51,342 nt of DNA from an alpha proteobacterium SCGC AAA536-G10 (GCA_000384615.1 ARQU01000014.1:1-51342); one strand, 5' to 3'. Positions 9,234 to 19,802 are shown, numbered from the stretch's first letter. Numbers and translations: made by a program. Notes: generated by a model not told the origin, from the sequence alone.

Positions 9234-10556
9234 TTGAATAGTATTATTAATTATAAAAATCAGGATGTTGGAATTTTAGGACTGGGTTTATCTGGTTTAG
9301 CTGCTGCAAGAGTTTTGTTAAATTCAAAGGCTAATATTTTTGTTTTTGATGATAAAAAAGAAAAACCGTCTATTATAAAAAAAAGTAATTGGATTAATTA
9401 CAATTATTGGCCATGGGAAAGCATAAAAACGTTAGTAGTTAGCCCTGGAATACCTATTAATAATAAAGAAAAACACAATGCAATAAAGCTTGCTATTGAT
9501 AACAAAGTCAAAATTATTAACGATATTGACTTGTTTGTAGAAATTTATCCTAAAGCTAAGATAATCGGCATAACGGGTACAAATGGAAAGTCAACAACGG
9601 CTGCTTTATTATTTCATATTTTAAAATTTAATAAAATTAAAAGTGTTATCTGTGGTAATTTTGGTATCCCTGCATGTTCCATAAACGACCCTGGAGAAAA
9701 TGGAGTTATAATTCTTGAATTGTCAAGTTATCAATTAGATGGTGCAAAAAGTTTATCTTTAGATATTGCTACTATTATAAATATAACCCCTGATCATTTA
9801 GATTATCATGAAACTTTTGATAGATATGTATCTAGTAAACTAAAAATTATTAACTTTTTAAAAAGAAATGGAATATTTATTTATGATAAAAGTAATAAAT
9901 TATTAAATAAAATCATTGATGCAAATAAATATAACTCTTTAAAGTTTTCAAGTGTAAATGAAAAGGAAGCAAAAGATTTTATTAATGATAATAATTATTT
10001 AAAAGGAACTCATAACGCAATTAACGCTTCAATAGCTATATCAATTGCGAAAAAATTAAATATTAATGATAATAAAATAGAATTAGCAATTAAGCGTTTT
10101 GAAGGATTATCCCACAGGATGGAACCTTTATATACTTCTAGCAATTTTAAAATTATTAATGACAGTAAATCAACAAATGGCGAGTCTACTGCTGCTGCAT
10201 TAAAAACGTTTAGTAACATATTTTGGATAGTGGGTGGAAAACCCAAAAATGATGGGATAGGTCAAGCCAAGAATTTTTTGGATAAAGTTGTAGAGGTTTT
10301 TTTAATAGGAAATTCAACAAAGTATTTTTCAGAAGAAATTTTAAAATTTAATGAAAACATTCCAATAAACGAATGTATCACATTAGAAAAGGCAACAATT
10401 CTAGCCATTAAAAAAAGTAAAATGTCGAAATTAAAAAATTATGTAATTTTATTATCTCCATCAGCAGCAAGTTTTGATCAATTTAAAAGTTTTGAAGATC
10501 GAGGTAATCAATTTAAAAAAATTATAAGCCAGCAAATTGAACAAGGTATAGTCTAA
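9234..10556 (+). CDS. murD: UDP-MurNAc-L-alanine:D-glutamate ligase MurD
   Basis: Mur ligase that adds D-glutamate to UDP-MurNAc-L-Ala. It has 440 residues. The N-terminal Rossmann-like part opens with VGILGLGLSGLAAA. The ATP loop is GITGTNGKSTTAAL near residue 113, LELSSYQLD lies near 162 and NDSKSTNGESTAAAL near 308. The start is TTG at 9234; no in-frame ATG precedes the conserved region, and an AAGG lies about 10 bases upstream. It begins 5 bp after mraY, and its TAA directly abuts the ftsW ATG. Confidence 0.95.
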   Translation: MNSIINYKNQDVGILGLGLSGLAAARVLLNSKANIFVFDDKKEKPSIIKKSNWINYNYWPWESIKTLVVSPGIPINNKEKHNAIKLAIDNKVKIINDIDLFVEIYPKAKIIGITGTNGKSTTAALLFHILKFNKIKSVICGNFGIPACSINDPGENGVIILELSSYQLDGAKSLSLDIATIINITPDHLDYHETFDRYVSSKLKIINFLKRNGIFIYDKSNKLLNKIIDANKYNSLKFSSVNEKEAKDFINDNNYLKGTHNAINASIAISIAKKLNINDNKIELAIKRFEGLSHRMEPLYTSSNFKIINDSKSTNGESTAAALKTFSNIFWIVGGKPKNDGIGQAKNFLDKVVEVFLIGNSTKYFSEEILKFNENIPINECITLEKATILAIKKSKMSKLKNYVILLSPSAASFDQFKSFEDRGNQFKKIISQQIEQGIV

Positions 10557-11699
10557 ATGAAAATAACACGTTCAGATAGATCTAACATGGCACTTTGGTG
10601 GTGGACAATAGACAGATATATGCTGACATGTTTTTTTACTTTAATAATTTTTGGTATATTTTTAGTTATGGCTTCAAGTCAACATTTAGCTGAAAGCCTT
10701 AATATATCGTCAAATCATTTTACAATTAGACATTTATTATTCGGTTCACTAAGTATTCCAATTATAATATTTTTCTCAGTTTTGAATGAAAAACAAATTA
10801 AGGTTTTTTGCATATTAGGGCTTCTTATTTGTATTAGTTTATTACTATTTATTTTGATTGGAGGAGAGAGAATAAAAGGTGCTCAAAGATGGTTTTATAT
10901 TGGAGGTTTTAGCTTTCAACCAAGTGAAGTATGTAAACCATTTTTTGTAATATTTAATGCGTGGATTTTAAGTCTATGGGTTGAAAAATCAATGTCTGCA
11001 GCTTGGATGTGGTCAATTACTTCAATAATAATCATATCAACTCTTTTATTACTACAGCCAGATTTAGGTATGACACTAATTATGATTTTTACTTGGGGTT
11101 TCCAACTGTTTATTACTGGAATACCTCTTATGATTATTTTACTTCTTATATTAGCATTTCCAATATTTATGATATTTGCTTACCAAAATTTTACCCATGT
11201 TAAAATAAGAATTGATAACTTTATTGAAGGCAAAGCATATCAAGTTTCAAAGTCACTACAGTCATTTGAATCAGGTGGTTTTTGGGGGAAAGGGCCAGGA
11301 GAAGGTTTTTACAAAAAGTCTTTGCCAGATGCACATTCTGATTTTGTTTTTGCAGTAGCTGCTGAAGAATATGGTGTTTTAATATGTTGTGTAATTATAA
11401 CAATATACTGTTTAATTATATTAAGATCATTTTTGTATACTCTAAAAATTAATAATTTGTTTTTTGTTCTTTCCATAAGTGGTCTTGCTTTTCAATTTGG
11501 CTTTCAATCATTAATACATTTGGCAAGTAACACAGATCTTATTCCCACTAAAGGTATGACCCTACCTTTTCTGTCCTATGGTGGATCGTCCATTTTGGCA
11601 TCAGCTATTACAGCTGGAATTCTTTTGTCTTTAACCAGGAAAAATATTTCATTTGAGACTTTAAATGAAAAACTTTATGAGAATAAAAATAATGAATAA
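10557..11699 (+). CDS. ftsW: Septal peptidoglycan polymerase FtsW
   Basis: SEDS-family membrane glycosyltransferase that polymerises lipid II at the division site as partner of FtsI. The 380 residues contain about ten membrane segments. Family hallmarks are GAQRWFYIGGFSFQPSEVCK near residues 103-122, LLQPDLGMTLI near 163, the GFWGKGPGEG loop followed by PDAHSDFVFAVAAEE near 240-275, and the tail GMTLPFLSYGGSSILAS near 335. The location in the division cluster favours FtsW over its homologue RodA. Its end overlaps murG. Confidence 0.95.
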   Translation: MKITRSDRSNMALWWWTIDRYMLTCFFTLIIFGIFLVMASSQHLAESLNISSNHFTIRHLLFGSLSIPIIIFFSVLNEKQIKVFCILGLLICISLLLFILIGGERIKGAQRWFYIGGFSFQPSEVCKPFFVIFNAWILSLWVEKSMSAAWMWSITSIIIISTLLLLQPDLGMTLIMIFTWGFQLFITGIPLMIILLLILAFPIFMIFAYQNFTHVKIRIDNFIEGKAYQVSKSLQSFESGGFWGKGPGEGFYKKSLPDAHSDFVFAVAAEEYGVLICCVIITIYCLIILRSFLYTLKINNLFFVLSISGLAFQFGFQSLIHLASNTDLIPTKGMTLPFLSYGGSSILASAITAGILLSLTRKNISFETLNEKLYENKNNE

Positions 11700-12855
11700 C
11701 AGAATTCATAAAAATACTATAATGATAGCTGCTGGTGGAACGGGTGGTCATATCTTCCCATCATTATCGATAATTAATCAAATTCAAAATCATTTATTTA
11801 TTATCATTACAGATGAAAGAGGTGAAGATTATTTTAACAATTTTTTGGTTAATAAAGGGATAAATTTTAAGATATTTACTCATAAATTATCAAGTCCAAG
11901 CAATAAGTTTATTATAAATAAATTAAAATCATTGTTTCAAATTTTTATATCAATTTTAAAATCAATTTTGTTAATCATTCACTACAAACCCGATGCTATA
12001 ATTGGTTTTGGTGGTTATCCATCATTTGCCCCAATAATAGCTGCTAAAATTTTTAGGGTTCCATCGATAATTCATGAACAGAATACTGTTATAGGAAGAG
12101 CCAATAAGCTTCTTAGTAAGATAACTAATATTTTGGCTCTATCTTTTATAGATATTGATAATATTCAACAAAAAAAGAGGTCTATTTACACCGGAAATCC
12201 AGTTAGACAAGAATTTTACGAAATTGGAAAGATTAAATACTTACCACCTGCAAAAAAGAATTTTTTTTATATTTTAATATATGGTGGAAGTCTTGGATCA
12301 AAGTTTTTTTCGGAATACTTACCTTCAATTATTTGTTCTCTTCCTAAGGGTATGAAAGAAAAAATAAAGATTATTCAGCAAGTTAGAAAAGAAGATCTAA
12401 AGTTAGTACGTAAAAATTACAAACTTAATAAAATTGATGCTGAAATATCTATTTTCTTTAAAGATGTCTCGGAAAAATTTAAAATTTCTCATTTGATTAT
12501 CACTCGATCAGGTGGTTCAAGTGTTGCTGAAGTTTTAGCATCTAATAGGCCTGTAATATTCATTCCTTTACCTACCTCATTAGATAATCATCAATATGAA
12601 AATGCAAGATTTCTTGAAAGAAATAAGGGTGGCTGGTTAATTGATCAAAATAGTAAAACTATCAATGAACTAGAAAGGTTAATAAAGCATCTCTTACAAA
12701 ACCCAAAAAACCTTGTTGAAGCGAGTAATCAATTAAAAAAACTAGCAAGTGGGCTTGAAAAATTAAGAAATAATAAAACACCTACAGAGTTTTTGTCTGA
12801 ATGCATTTTAAAATTAATAAATAATAAAAAAAAGGTTGTTCCTACAATATGTTAA
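11692..12855 (+). CDS. murG: Lipid II synthase MurG (GlcNAc transferase)
   Basis: Peripheral inner-membrane glycosyltransferase that adds GlcNAc to lipid I to give lipid II. Its N-terminal loop AAGGTGGHIFPSL, the acceptor segment GFGGYPSFAPIIAA, HEQNTVIGRANKLL, and the C-terminal ITRSGGSSVAEVLA donor-binding region are all present. The frame is open from 11665, but the ATG at 11692 places the glycine-rich loop about 13 residues from the start, as in the family, and gives 387 residues; ATG at 11677 is an alternative. It overlaps the ftsW stop by 8 bp and murC by 7 bp. Confidence 0.93.
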   Translation: MNNRIHKNTIMIAAGGTGGHIFPSLSIINQIQNHLFIIITDERGEDYFNNFLVNKGINFKIFTHKLSSPSNKFIINKLKSLFQIFISILKSILLIIHYKPDAIIGFGGYPSFAPIIAAKIFRVPSIIHEQNTVIGRANKLLSKITNILALSFIDIDNIQQKKRSIYTGNPVRQEFYEIGKIKYLPPAKKNFFYILIYGGSLGSKFFSEYLPSIICSLPKGMKEKIKIIQQVRKEDLKLVRKNYKLNKIDAEISIFFKDVSEKFKISHLIITRSGGSSVAEVLASNRPVIFIPLPTSLDNHQYENARFLERNKGGWLIDQNSKTINELERLIKHLLQNPKNLVEASNQLKKLASGLEKLRNNKTPTEFLSECILKLINNKKKVVPTIC

Positions 12856-14264
12856 AAAGCCCCAAAAATTTAGGAGTTATTCACTTTATTGGTATTGGTG
12901 GAATTGGAATGAGCGGAATAGCTGAAATTCTGTTTCAATCAGGATATAATGTTCAAGGAAGTGATATAACTGAAGGCAATAACACCAATAGACTGAAAAA
13001 GCTTGGAATTAAAGTTTATATAGGACAAAATAAATCGAATATCCTTAATGCAAAATTAGTTGTTGTGTCAACAGCAATCTCTCCAAAAAACATAGAATAT
13101 ATGACAGCAAAAAAAATGTTCCTACCGGTAGTTCATAGATCTGAAATGCTGGGTGAATTAATGCGCCTTAAACAATCAATTGCAATAGCTGGTACTCATG
13201 GCAAAACTACTACTACTTCACTAATAGCCAAGATGATTGAAGAAAATGGAATGGATCCGACAATCATAAATGGAGGTATTATTTCTTCACTAGATAGTAA
13301 TGCAAAACTTGGAAACGGTGAATGGATGGTTGTAGAAGCTGATGAGAGTGATGGCAGTTTTGCAAAATTAAATCCAACAGTTGCGATAATTACAAACATT
13401 GACTTAGAGCACCTTGATTATCATAAATCAGAAGAAAATTTAGAAAGAGCATTCTTGCATTTTGTATCATCGATACCATTTTATGGATTTGTTTGTCTTT
13501 GCATAGATAACCCACGAACACAAAAATTAATTTCAAAACTAGAAAATAAGAGAGTTATCACATATGGCTTGTCTGCTAATGCTGACATTAGAGCAACAAA
13601 TATTTCGTATAAAGAAAACAAAATGTTTTTTTCATTAAATATCTCAAACCTAAAAGGTCATAATTATAAGAATTATGAAATAGAGTTTTCTATGATTGGA
13701 TTACACAATATTCAAAATGCACTTGCGAGTATAGCTGTAGGAATTGAGCTAGATATTCCAATTACAAAAATTAAGAAAACATTGAAAACCTTTACAGGTA
13801 TTCAAAGACGATTTCAAAAAGTTGGAAATTTTAATAACACATGTATAATAGATGATTATGGACATCATCCTGTTGAAATAAGTGCCGCACTTGCTGCAGC
13901 AAGGCTTATTACGCCCAAACATAAAATTATAAGTGTTTTTCAGCCTCATCGTTATAGTAGATTAAGAGATTTGTTTAACGATTTCTGTAGTTGTTTTAAT
14001 GATGCTGATCATGTTTTACTTCTTGATGTCTTTTCTGCTGGTGAAGAGCCAATTACTAATTTTAAAAGTACTGATTTAGAAGTTGGTTTATCCAACTATG
14101 GACATAAGAATGTATCATACATTAAAGATCAAAAATCCCTAATGAGAACACTATTAAAAATTGCCAACCCAAATGATTTAATAATCTGTCTTGGTGCTGG
14201 ATCAATAACTAAAATTGCAAATAAACTCGAAGATAATTTATATTATGAATGTAAAAGTATTTAA
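12849..14264 (+). CDS. murC: UDP-MurNAc:L-alanine ligase MurC
   Basis: First Mur ligase of the pathway, adding L-alanine to UDP-MurNAc. It has 471 residues. HFIGIGGIGMSGIAEIL opens the nucleotide-sugar-binding domain near residue 11. The ATP loop GTHGKTTTTSLI is near 115, VVEADESDGSF near 160 and DDYGHHPVEISAAL near 336. Start ATG at 12849 overlaps the murG end. Located immediately before murB, the usual order. Confidence 0.96.
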   Translation: MLKSPKNLGVIHFIGIGGIGMSGIAEILFQSGYNVQGSDITEGNNTNRLKKLGIKVYIGQNKSNILNAKLVVVSTAISPKNIEYMTAKKMFLPVVHRSEMLGELMRLKQSIAIAGTHGKTTTTSLIAKMIEENGMDPTIINGGIISSLDSNAKLGNGEWMVVEADESDGSFAKLNPTVAIITNIDLEHLDYHKSEENLERAFLHFVSSIPFYGFVCLCIDNPRTQKLISKLENKRVITYGLSANADIRATNISYKENKMFFSLNISNLKGHNYKNYEIEFSMIGLHNIQNALASIAVGIELDIPITKIKKTLKTFTGIQRRFQKVGNFNNTCIIDDYGHHPVEISAALAAARLITPKHKIISVFQPHRYSRLRDLFNDFCSCFNDADHVLLLDVFSAGEEPITNFKSTDLEVGLSNYGHKNVSYIKDQKSLMRTLLKIANPNDLIICLGAGSITKIANKLEDNLYYECKSI

Positions 14265-15138
14265 AAATAGATTTAACAAGTGTATTAAATTAGACCATAA
14301 ATTATCCAAATTTAATTGGTTCGGTGTAGGCGGTAACGCTGAGATGCTTTTTATACCAGAAAATGAAAAAAGCCTGATATTTTTCTTAAAAAACAAACCT
14401 CATGAATATAAAGTTTTAGCAATTGGAGCTGGATCAAACCTATTAATCCGGGATAAAGGGATAAATGGAATTGTATTAGTTACAAAAAAATTAAAAAATA
14501 TAAGCATTGATAATAACGGTGTCATTTCAGCTCAAGCAGGAGCCACAGACGCAGAAGTTGCAAGGTTTGCAAGAGATTGTGAAAGAACTGGTCTAGAATT
14601 TTTACTTGGTATACCTGGAACTATCGGAGGAGGTATCAAGATGAATTCTGGAGCATTTGGCTCAGAGTTTAAGGATATTTTAATAGATGTAACAGCAATC
14701 AATCTTTCTGGGGAATTCCGAGTTTTTTCTGTGAAAGAATTAGAAATGCAATATAGAAAAATTGGAATAAGTAATGAGTGGATTTTTTGTAAAGCTCGTT
14801 TCAAAAGTACAAGTGATAATAAACAAAATATTGAGGCAAAAATGAAGCAAATCCTTCATTTAAGAAAAACAGCCCAACCTACTGGTGTAAAAACAGGTGG
14901 TAGCACATTCAAAAATCCTATTGGTCACAAAGCATGGAAGCTTATAGATCAGGCTGGTTGCAGAGGTTTAAAAGTTGGTGATGCAATGATTTCAGATAAA
15001 CACTGTAATTTTATTATTAATTTAAAGAATTCTTCCGCTCAACAAATTGAAGAATTAGGAGAAAAAGTACAATCTAAAGTTTTTCAAACTTCTGGAATTA
15101 GACTGAGTTGGGAACTACAAAGAGTTGGTATTAAATGA
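14245..15138 (+). CDS. murB: UDP-N-acetylenolpyruvoylglucosamine reductase MurB
   Basis: FAD-dependent reductase that makes UDP-MurNAc from the enolpyruvyl intermediate. With the ATG at 14245 it has 297 residues; an open TTG ten codons upstream (14215) is unlikely because it adds non-conserved residues and deeper overlap with murC. Visible motifs are NWFGVGGNAE, the FAD-binding GAGSNLLIRDKGINGIV, GIPGTIGGGIKMNSGAFG, GGSTFKNP with the catalytic serine, and the C-terminal LSWELQRVG containing the conserved glutamate. The family form is the shorter type I-like/alphaproteobacterial one. It overlaps ddl by 4 bp. Confidence 0.94.
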   Translation: MNVKVFKNRFNKCIKLDHKLSKFNWFGVGGNAEMLFIPENEKSLIFFLKNKPHEYKVLAIGAGSNLLIRDKGINGIVLVTKKLKNISIDNNGVISAQAGATDAEVARFARDCERTGLEFLLGIPGTIGGGIKMNSGAFGSEFKDILIDVTAINLSGEFRVFSVKELEMQYRKIGISNEWIFCKARFKSTSDNKQNIEAKMKQILHLRKTAQPTGVKTGGSTFKNPIGHKAWKLIDQAGCRGLKVGDAMISDKHCNFIINLKNSSAQQIEELGEKVQSKVFQTSGIRLSWELQRVGIK

Positions 15139-16067
15139 GAATCATAGATAACATGCACGTTTTATTATTAAAAGGAGGCTATGGTTCAGAAAGAGAAGTG
15201 TCTCTTAAATCAGCTGAAGCGTGTTCTAAAGCTATAAAAGAAAATGGACTTAAAGTAACTGAAATTGATATTAGTGAAACAAATTTAAATGATTTAATAA
15301 ACATAAAAGCTGATGTTTGTTTTAATGCATTACATGGCAGTTCTGGTGAGAATGGTTCTATTCAAGGATTATTAAATTTATTAAAAATACCGTATACACA
15401 TTCAGGAGTAACAGCTTCAGCAATTGCTATGAACAAAATTTATTTTAAAAGATTAGTGACTAATGCAACAGAAAATTCAAATGATCCAATAAATTTTCCT
15501 AAAACATTAGAAATCTTACCTGATAGAAGTATAGATTTCAAAAATCATTGCGGAGCTTTTGTCGTCAAGCCTACAAATGGGGGTAGTTCAGTTGGTGTTG
15601 AAATTATTAAAGAAGGAAATCGAGTCCCAATAATAAATAGTGCCACTTCTTACAATCTAATGGCAGAAGAGTATGTTGGCTCTAAAGAACTCACAGTCAC
15701 AGTTTTACAAGAACAACCGTTATGTGTAACTGAAATTAAAGCAGGTCAAGATAAAGATTTTTACAACTATGAAGCTAAATATGAAAAAAATGGATCAATA
15801 CATGATATACCAGCAAAAATTTCAAAGAATACATATAACCAAGCTATGTCATGGGCACTAAGGGTACATCAAATTATTGGTTGCAAGGGTATTTCAAGAA
15901 GTGATTTTAGGTACGATGATGAAAATGACAAATTATATATGCTAGAAATTAATACACAACCTGGAATGACAGAAACTTCTTTATCCCCAGAACAAGCAAT
16001 GTTTTGCAATATAACTTTAAAAAATATGGTTAAGATAATTATTGAGGAGGCGTCTTACGAATGTTAA
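15135..16067 (+). CDS. ddlB: D-alanine:D-alanine ligase
   Basis: ATP-grasp ligase that makes the D-Ala-D-Ala dipeptide used by MurF. It has 310 residues, the normal length of DdlB. The start of the fold has LLLKGGYGSEREVSLKS with the conserved glutamate and serine. ATP-grasp motifs VVKPTNGGSSVGVEII and, near the C terminus, YMLEINTQPGMTETSL are present. The ATG overlaps the murB stop (ATGA, 15135-15138). The 3' end overlaps ftsQ by 7 bp and carries the GAGGAGG ribosome site for it at 16044-16050. Confidence 0.95.
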   Translation: MRIIDNMHVLLLKGGYGSEREVSLKSAEACSKAIKENGLKVTEIDISETNLNDLINIKADVCFNALHGSSGENGSIQGLLNLLKIPYTHSGVTASAIAMNKIYFKRLVTNATENSNDPINFPKTLEILPDRSIDFKNHCGAFVVKPTNGGSSVGVEIIKEGNRVPIINSATSYNLMAEEYVGSKELTVTVLQEQPLCVTEIKAGQDKDFYNYEAKYEKNGSIHDIPAKISKNTYNQAMSWALRVHQIIGCKGISRSDFRYDDENDKLYMLEINTQPGMTETSLSPEQAMFCNITLKNMVKIIIEEASYEC

Positions 16068-16897
16068 GATTAAAACTTAACAAGAAAAATCTGGTAAAAG
16101 CAAAATTTTATGGTTTTGAAACTGGAAAGTTAACGAGGCTAATAAATTTATCGTTTTTATTATTGTTTATATTATTCTTTTGTGGGTTCTATTTTTTAGA
16201 TAATTTAAGTAAAGATTACATAATAAATAAATTAAAACCTTCGAATAAATTTCTTATCAATAATGGCTTTAAAATAGAAAATGTTTTAATTACAGGAACA
16301 CGAAATTTATCTAATAATTATATTAAAGACATCATAGAAATATATAAAGATGGAAGTATTTTGAATATTGATCTTTCTTCAATATATAATAAAATTAAAC
16401 AAAATAGCTGGGTTAAAGAAGTTTCTATTGAGAGAGTTCTACCAAATATAATTAAAATTAAAATTTTAGAAAATCAACCCATTGCAATTTGGCAGAACAA
16501 AAAAAACAACAAGCTTATAACCGCAAATGGTGACATAATTTTTGATGGGAATGTTAATGATTTTAAAAATGATTTTCCAATAATTAAAGGAAACAAGTCA
16601 AAAGAAAACATATCCTCCATATTGGAAATATTGGAAACTAATCAAAGTTTTTATGAGAATATTTGGTCACTAACATTCATAAATGAAAGAAGATGGGATT
16701 TACATTTTAATCAAGGATTAGTTGTACGATTGCCATCGAAAGATATAAAAAAGGCATGGGAAAAAATCATTAAACTTCAAAAAAATTATAATGTTTTAAA
16801 TCTTAAGCTTACAGAAATTGACCTTAGAAACCCAAAACAAATACTTGGTAAAATTAATTTTGACAAAAAGGCTATTTTTAAAAGGAAACACCTATGA
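16061..16897 (+). CDS. ftsQ: Cell division protein FtsQ
   Basis: Bitopic divisome scaffold protein of 278 residues. A short basic cytoplasmic tail is followed by one membrane segment at about 27-48. A POTRA domain follows at roughly 68-140 (F-K-I-E-N-V-L-I-T-G then S-W-V-K-E-V-S-I-E-R-V-L-P-N), and then the FtsQ/DivIB beta domain. The overall sequence is lysine-rich and diverged, but position between ddl and ftsA plus POTRA make the call firm. A strong Shine-Dalgarno GAGGAGG lies about 10 bases upstream, the best in the cluster. It overlaps ftsA by 4 bp. Confidence 0.93.
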   Translation: MLRLKLNKKNLVKAKFYGFETGKLTRLINLSFLLLFILFFCGFYFLDNLSKDYIINKLKPSNKFLINNGFKIENVLITGTRNLSNNYIKDIIEIYKDGSILNIDLSSIYNKIKQNSWVKEVSIERVLPNIIKIKILENQPIAIWQNKKNNKLITANGDIIFDGNVNDFKNDFPIIKGNKSKENISSILEILETNQSFYENIWSLTFINERRWDLHFNQGLVVRLPSKDIKKAWEKIIKLQKNYNVLNLKLTEIDLRNPKQILGKINFDKKAIFKRKHL

Positions 16898-18150
16898 CAG
16901 TGATGAATAACATAAAAAGATCAAATGATATATTTGCTGTTATTGATATTGGAAACACTAAAGTGTCCTCATTAATAGGTTCATCTGCTAAAAATAATGA
17001 TATACAGGTTAAAGTATTAGGCTTTGGACAACATGCATCTTTAGGAATTACTAACGGTATTGTTACAGATATGAAAGAGATAGCTAATTCAATTGCTAAA
17101 GCCGTTGAAGGAGCTGAAACTATGGCTGGTTTCCCTATTAATAAAGTCACATGCAGCCTTTCTGGGGGGAGACCAATCACAAAGGTAACACGAAATGAAT
17201 TAAAAATTGAAAATGGTCAAGTTATGAAAAGTGATTTAGCCAAAATAGAGAAAATGAATAAACCAAAACCAATTGACAATTATAAACTTTTATCATCTTC
17301 AGTAATTAAATATTATATCGACAATAATACACCAGTAGATAATCCAATAGGGATTCATACAGATAATTTATTGGTTGAGATAAGTAATATATATGGACAA
17401 GAAGGTGTTATTAAAAATATTTCTAGTGCTATAGATTTATGTCACTTAACTATTGATAAATTTACTATATGTCCAGAAGCTTCAGGTATCTCAACACTTA
17501 TTGAAGAAGAAAGAATGAATGGAGCAATTGTCATTGATCTTGGCGGAAACATAACAAGTATTGGTGTGTTTATTAACAATAAAATAATTTTTTCTGATTC
17601 TATTCCAATTGGAGGTATTCATATTACTAGTGATATAGTACGTGGATTAGGTGCAAAAGCAGAAGATGCTGAAAAAATTAAGATTTTGTACGGATCAGCA
17701 ATTTCAAATGAAACTGACGAATATACAAAAATTGATGTCCCAATTATTTCTGATGAAGGTGAAATTATAAATCAAAACATACCTAAAGCCATGTTAAGCG
17801 CAATAATAAAACCTAGAATTGATGAAATTTTTGAACTTGTGAAAGAAAGGCTTAGTTTTTTAAAATTTAGAAATAGTTCAATTAATAAAGTTATTTTGTG
17901 TGGTGGAGGAGCTAACCTTAACAATATTAGAGAACACGCGTCATCTTTCTTAAATATAAATGTCAGAATTGGACGACCAATCGGGCTTATAGATATACCT
18001 GAAATTGTACATACCCCAACTTTTGCGTGCTTGACTGGATTATTAATTAAAAGTTTGCAGCATGATAAAAGATTGATTTCAAATAATTTAAATTTAGGTT
18101 TATCCAATTATTTTGGAAGAATTGGCGATTGGCTTGATAAGAATTTATAA
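16894..18150 (+). CDS. ftsA: Cell division protein FtsA
   Basis: Actin-like ATPase that tethers FtsZ filaments to the inner membrane and recruits late divisome proteins. It has 418 residues. Phosphate-binding loops FAVIDIGNTKVSSLIG (near residue 12) and GAIVIDLGGNITSIGVF (near 210) are visible, as is the adenosine motif VILCGGGANLNNI (near 330). The C terminus ends in NYFGRIGDWLDKNL, fitting the amphipathic membrane-targeting helix. The segment SGGRPITKV is encoded with an intact G6 run near 17164. It is followed by ftsZ after 38 bp. Confidence 0.96.
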   Translation: MTVMNNIKRSNDIFAVIDIGNTKVSSLIGSSAKNNDIQVKVLGFGQHASLGITNGIVTDMKEIANSIAKAVEGAETMAGFPINKVTCSLSGGRPITKVTRNELKIENGQVMKSDLAKIEKMNKPKPIDNYKLLSSSVIKYYIDNNTPVDNPIGIHTDNLLVEISNIYGQEGVIKNISSAIDLCHLTIDKFTICPEASGISTLIEEERMNGAIVIDLGGNITSIGVFINNKIIFSDSIPIGGIHITSDIVRGLGAKAEDAEKIKILYGSAISNETDEYTKIDVPIISDEGEIINQNIPKAMLSAIIKPRIDEIFELVKERLSFLKFRNSSINKVILCGGGANLNNIREHASSFLNINVRIGRPIGLIDIPEIVHTPTFACLTGLLIKSLQHDKRLISNNLNLGLSNYFGRIGDWLDKNL

Positions 18151-18188
18151 AAACATAGTTAACTAATTATAAACCAAGGAGTAAAAAA

Positions 18189-19802
18189 ATGACACTTAAT
18201 CTTACTATTCCAGAAAATATAAACGACGCTAAGCCAAAAATTTCAGTAATTGGTATTGGAGGAGCTGGTGGTAATGCCATCAATACCATGATAAATGCAA
18301 ACATAAATAATATAGATTTTATTGCAGCAAATACCGACGGACAAGCTTTGTCTAGAAGCCTAACTACAAGACAAATTCAACTTGGTAAAAATACAACATT
18401 AGGTCTAGGGGCAGGTTCAGATTCTGAAACTGGTAGGAAAGCCGCAGAGGAATCAATTGAAGAAATTATTTCAGAGTTAGGTGATGTTAATATGTTATTT
18501 ATTACAACTGGAATGGGAGGAGGCACCGGCTCAGGCGCTGCACCTGTAATTGCCAAGACCGCAAGAGAACAAGGTATATTGACAGTAGCCGTGGTTACTA
18601 AACCTTTTGACTTTGAAGGGAAAAAACGAATGGAAGTTGCAGAAAATGGATTAGCTTTGTTAAAAGAAAATGTTGATACTTTAATAGTTATTCCAAATCA
18701 AAATCTCTTTAAAATAGCAAATGAAAAAACCACTTTTGCCGAAGCTTTTAAAATGGCAGATGATGTCCTCTACCAAGGTGTTTGTGGCATAACAAATTTA
18801 ATAACAAACCCAGGAATGATTAATTTAGATTTTGCAGATATAAAAACAGTCATGGGAAATATGGGTAAAGCAATGATGGGAACTGGCGAAAGTTCTGGTG
18901 AAGAACGGGCTAAAAATGCTGCTCAATCTGCTCTTAACAATCCTCTATTAGACGAGAGTAACATAAAAGGTGCTAAATCTATATTACTAAATATTCAAGG
19001 TGGACCAGATATGGCTTTGTTCGAAGTTGATGAGGCAGCTAGTAAAATAAGAAATGAGGTTGACGAAAATGCAAATATTATTTTTGGATCATCAATTGAT
19101 AATAGCTTAGAGGGAATTATTAAAGTTTCAGTTGTTGCTACTGGTATAAATTATACAAAACTAGAAAATGCTGAAACTTATCCTTATAAAAATGACAAAG
19201 AAATTATACAAACAACAGAGATTAGTACTAATAAAATGGATGATCTTAAGCTGGAAATTGAAAATAATTCTGCTTATGAATATTCTGATGAATTAAAAGA
19301 AGACCCAAACAATCAGATAGATTTAGAAACTCAAATAAACCAATTGGATACTGACCAAAATTTTCAAAAAGATGAAAAAAACTTTCATAATGAATTACAT
19401 AAATCTGATTTATCTTCCTTAAAAGTAAGTAGTGAAGAATTAAATGATATTTTAGATCATAAACCTAAAAATCAATTTACAGAACCTAAACCTAAAACAT
19501 TATTTAATCGTTTTTCATCATTCTTTATTAATGACAAATCAGAAGAAATAAAATTAGAACCAAGCTTAAACACCGAGCATAAAACAATCTATGAAAAGGA
19601 AATTTTAAATTTGAATGTTGATAAACAAGATAAAAAAGAAATATCAATAAAAACTGATAATAATTTTGATTTATTTAGTAGTGAAAATGAAAACACAATT
19701 GACGAACATCAAATCAACTTGACTGATATTGAGCAAGAGAGTAAAGATGTAGATGAAAAAGTTCTTGAAATTCCAGCTTTTCTTAGGCGACAGGCTAACT
19801 AG
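18189..19802 (+). CDS. ftsZ: Cell division GTPase FtsZ
   Basis: Tubulin-like GTPase that forms the cytokinetic ring. It has 537 residues, longer than enterobacterial FtsZ because of a linker of about 190 residues, as is common in Alphaproteobacteria. The N-terminal core carries [10 protein letters not shown], the GTP signature GGGTGSG at 110-116 and the T7-loop [11 protein letters not shown]. The linker (about 335-525) is rich in D, E, K and N and includes one aromatic segment, LFNRFSSFF, near residue 435. The conserved tail that binds FtsA and others is [16 protein letters not shown] sits about 9 bases before the ATG, one of the clearest ribosome sites here. Confidence 0.97.
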   Translation: MTLNLTIPENINDAKPKISVIGIGGAGGNAINTMINANINNIDFIAANTDGQALSRSLTTRQIQLGKNTTLGLGAGSDSETGRKAAEESIEEIISELGDVNMLFITTGMGGGTGSGAAPVIAKTAREQGILTVAVVTKPFDFEGKKRMEVAENGLALLKENVDTLIVIPNQNLFKIANEKTTFAEAFKMADDVLYQGVCGITNLITNPGMINLDFADIKTVMGNMGKAMMGTGESSGEERAKNAAQSALNNPLLDESNIKGAKSILLNIQGGPDMALFEVDEAASKIRNEVDENANIIFGSSIDNSLEGIIKVSVVATGINYTKLENAETYPYKNDKEIIQTTEISTNKMDDLKLEIENNSAYEYSDELKEDPNNQIDLETQINQLDTDQNFQKDEKNFHNELHKSDLSSLKVSSEELNDILDHKPKNQFTEPKPKTLFNRFSSFFINDKSEEIKLEPSLNTEHKTIYEKEILNLNVDKQDKKEISIKTDNNFDLFSSENENTIDEHQINLTDIEQESKDVDEKVLEIPAFLRRQAN

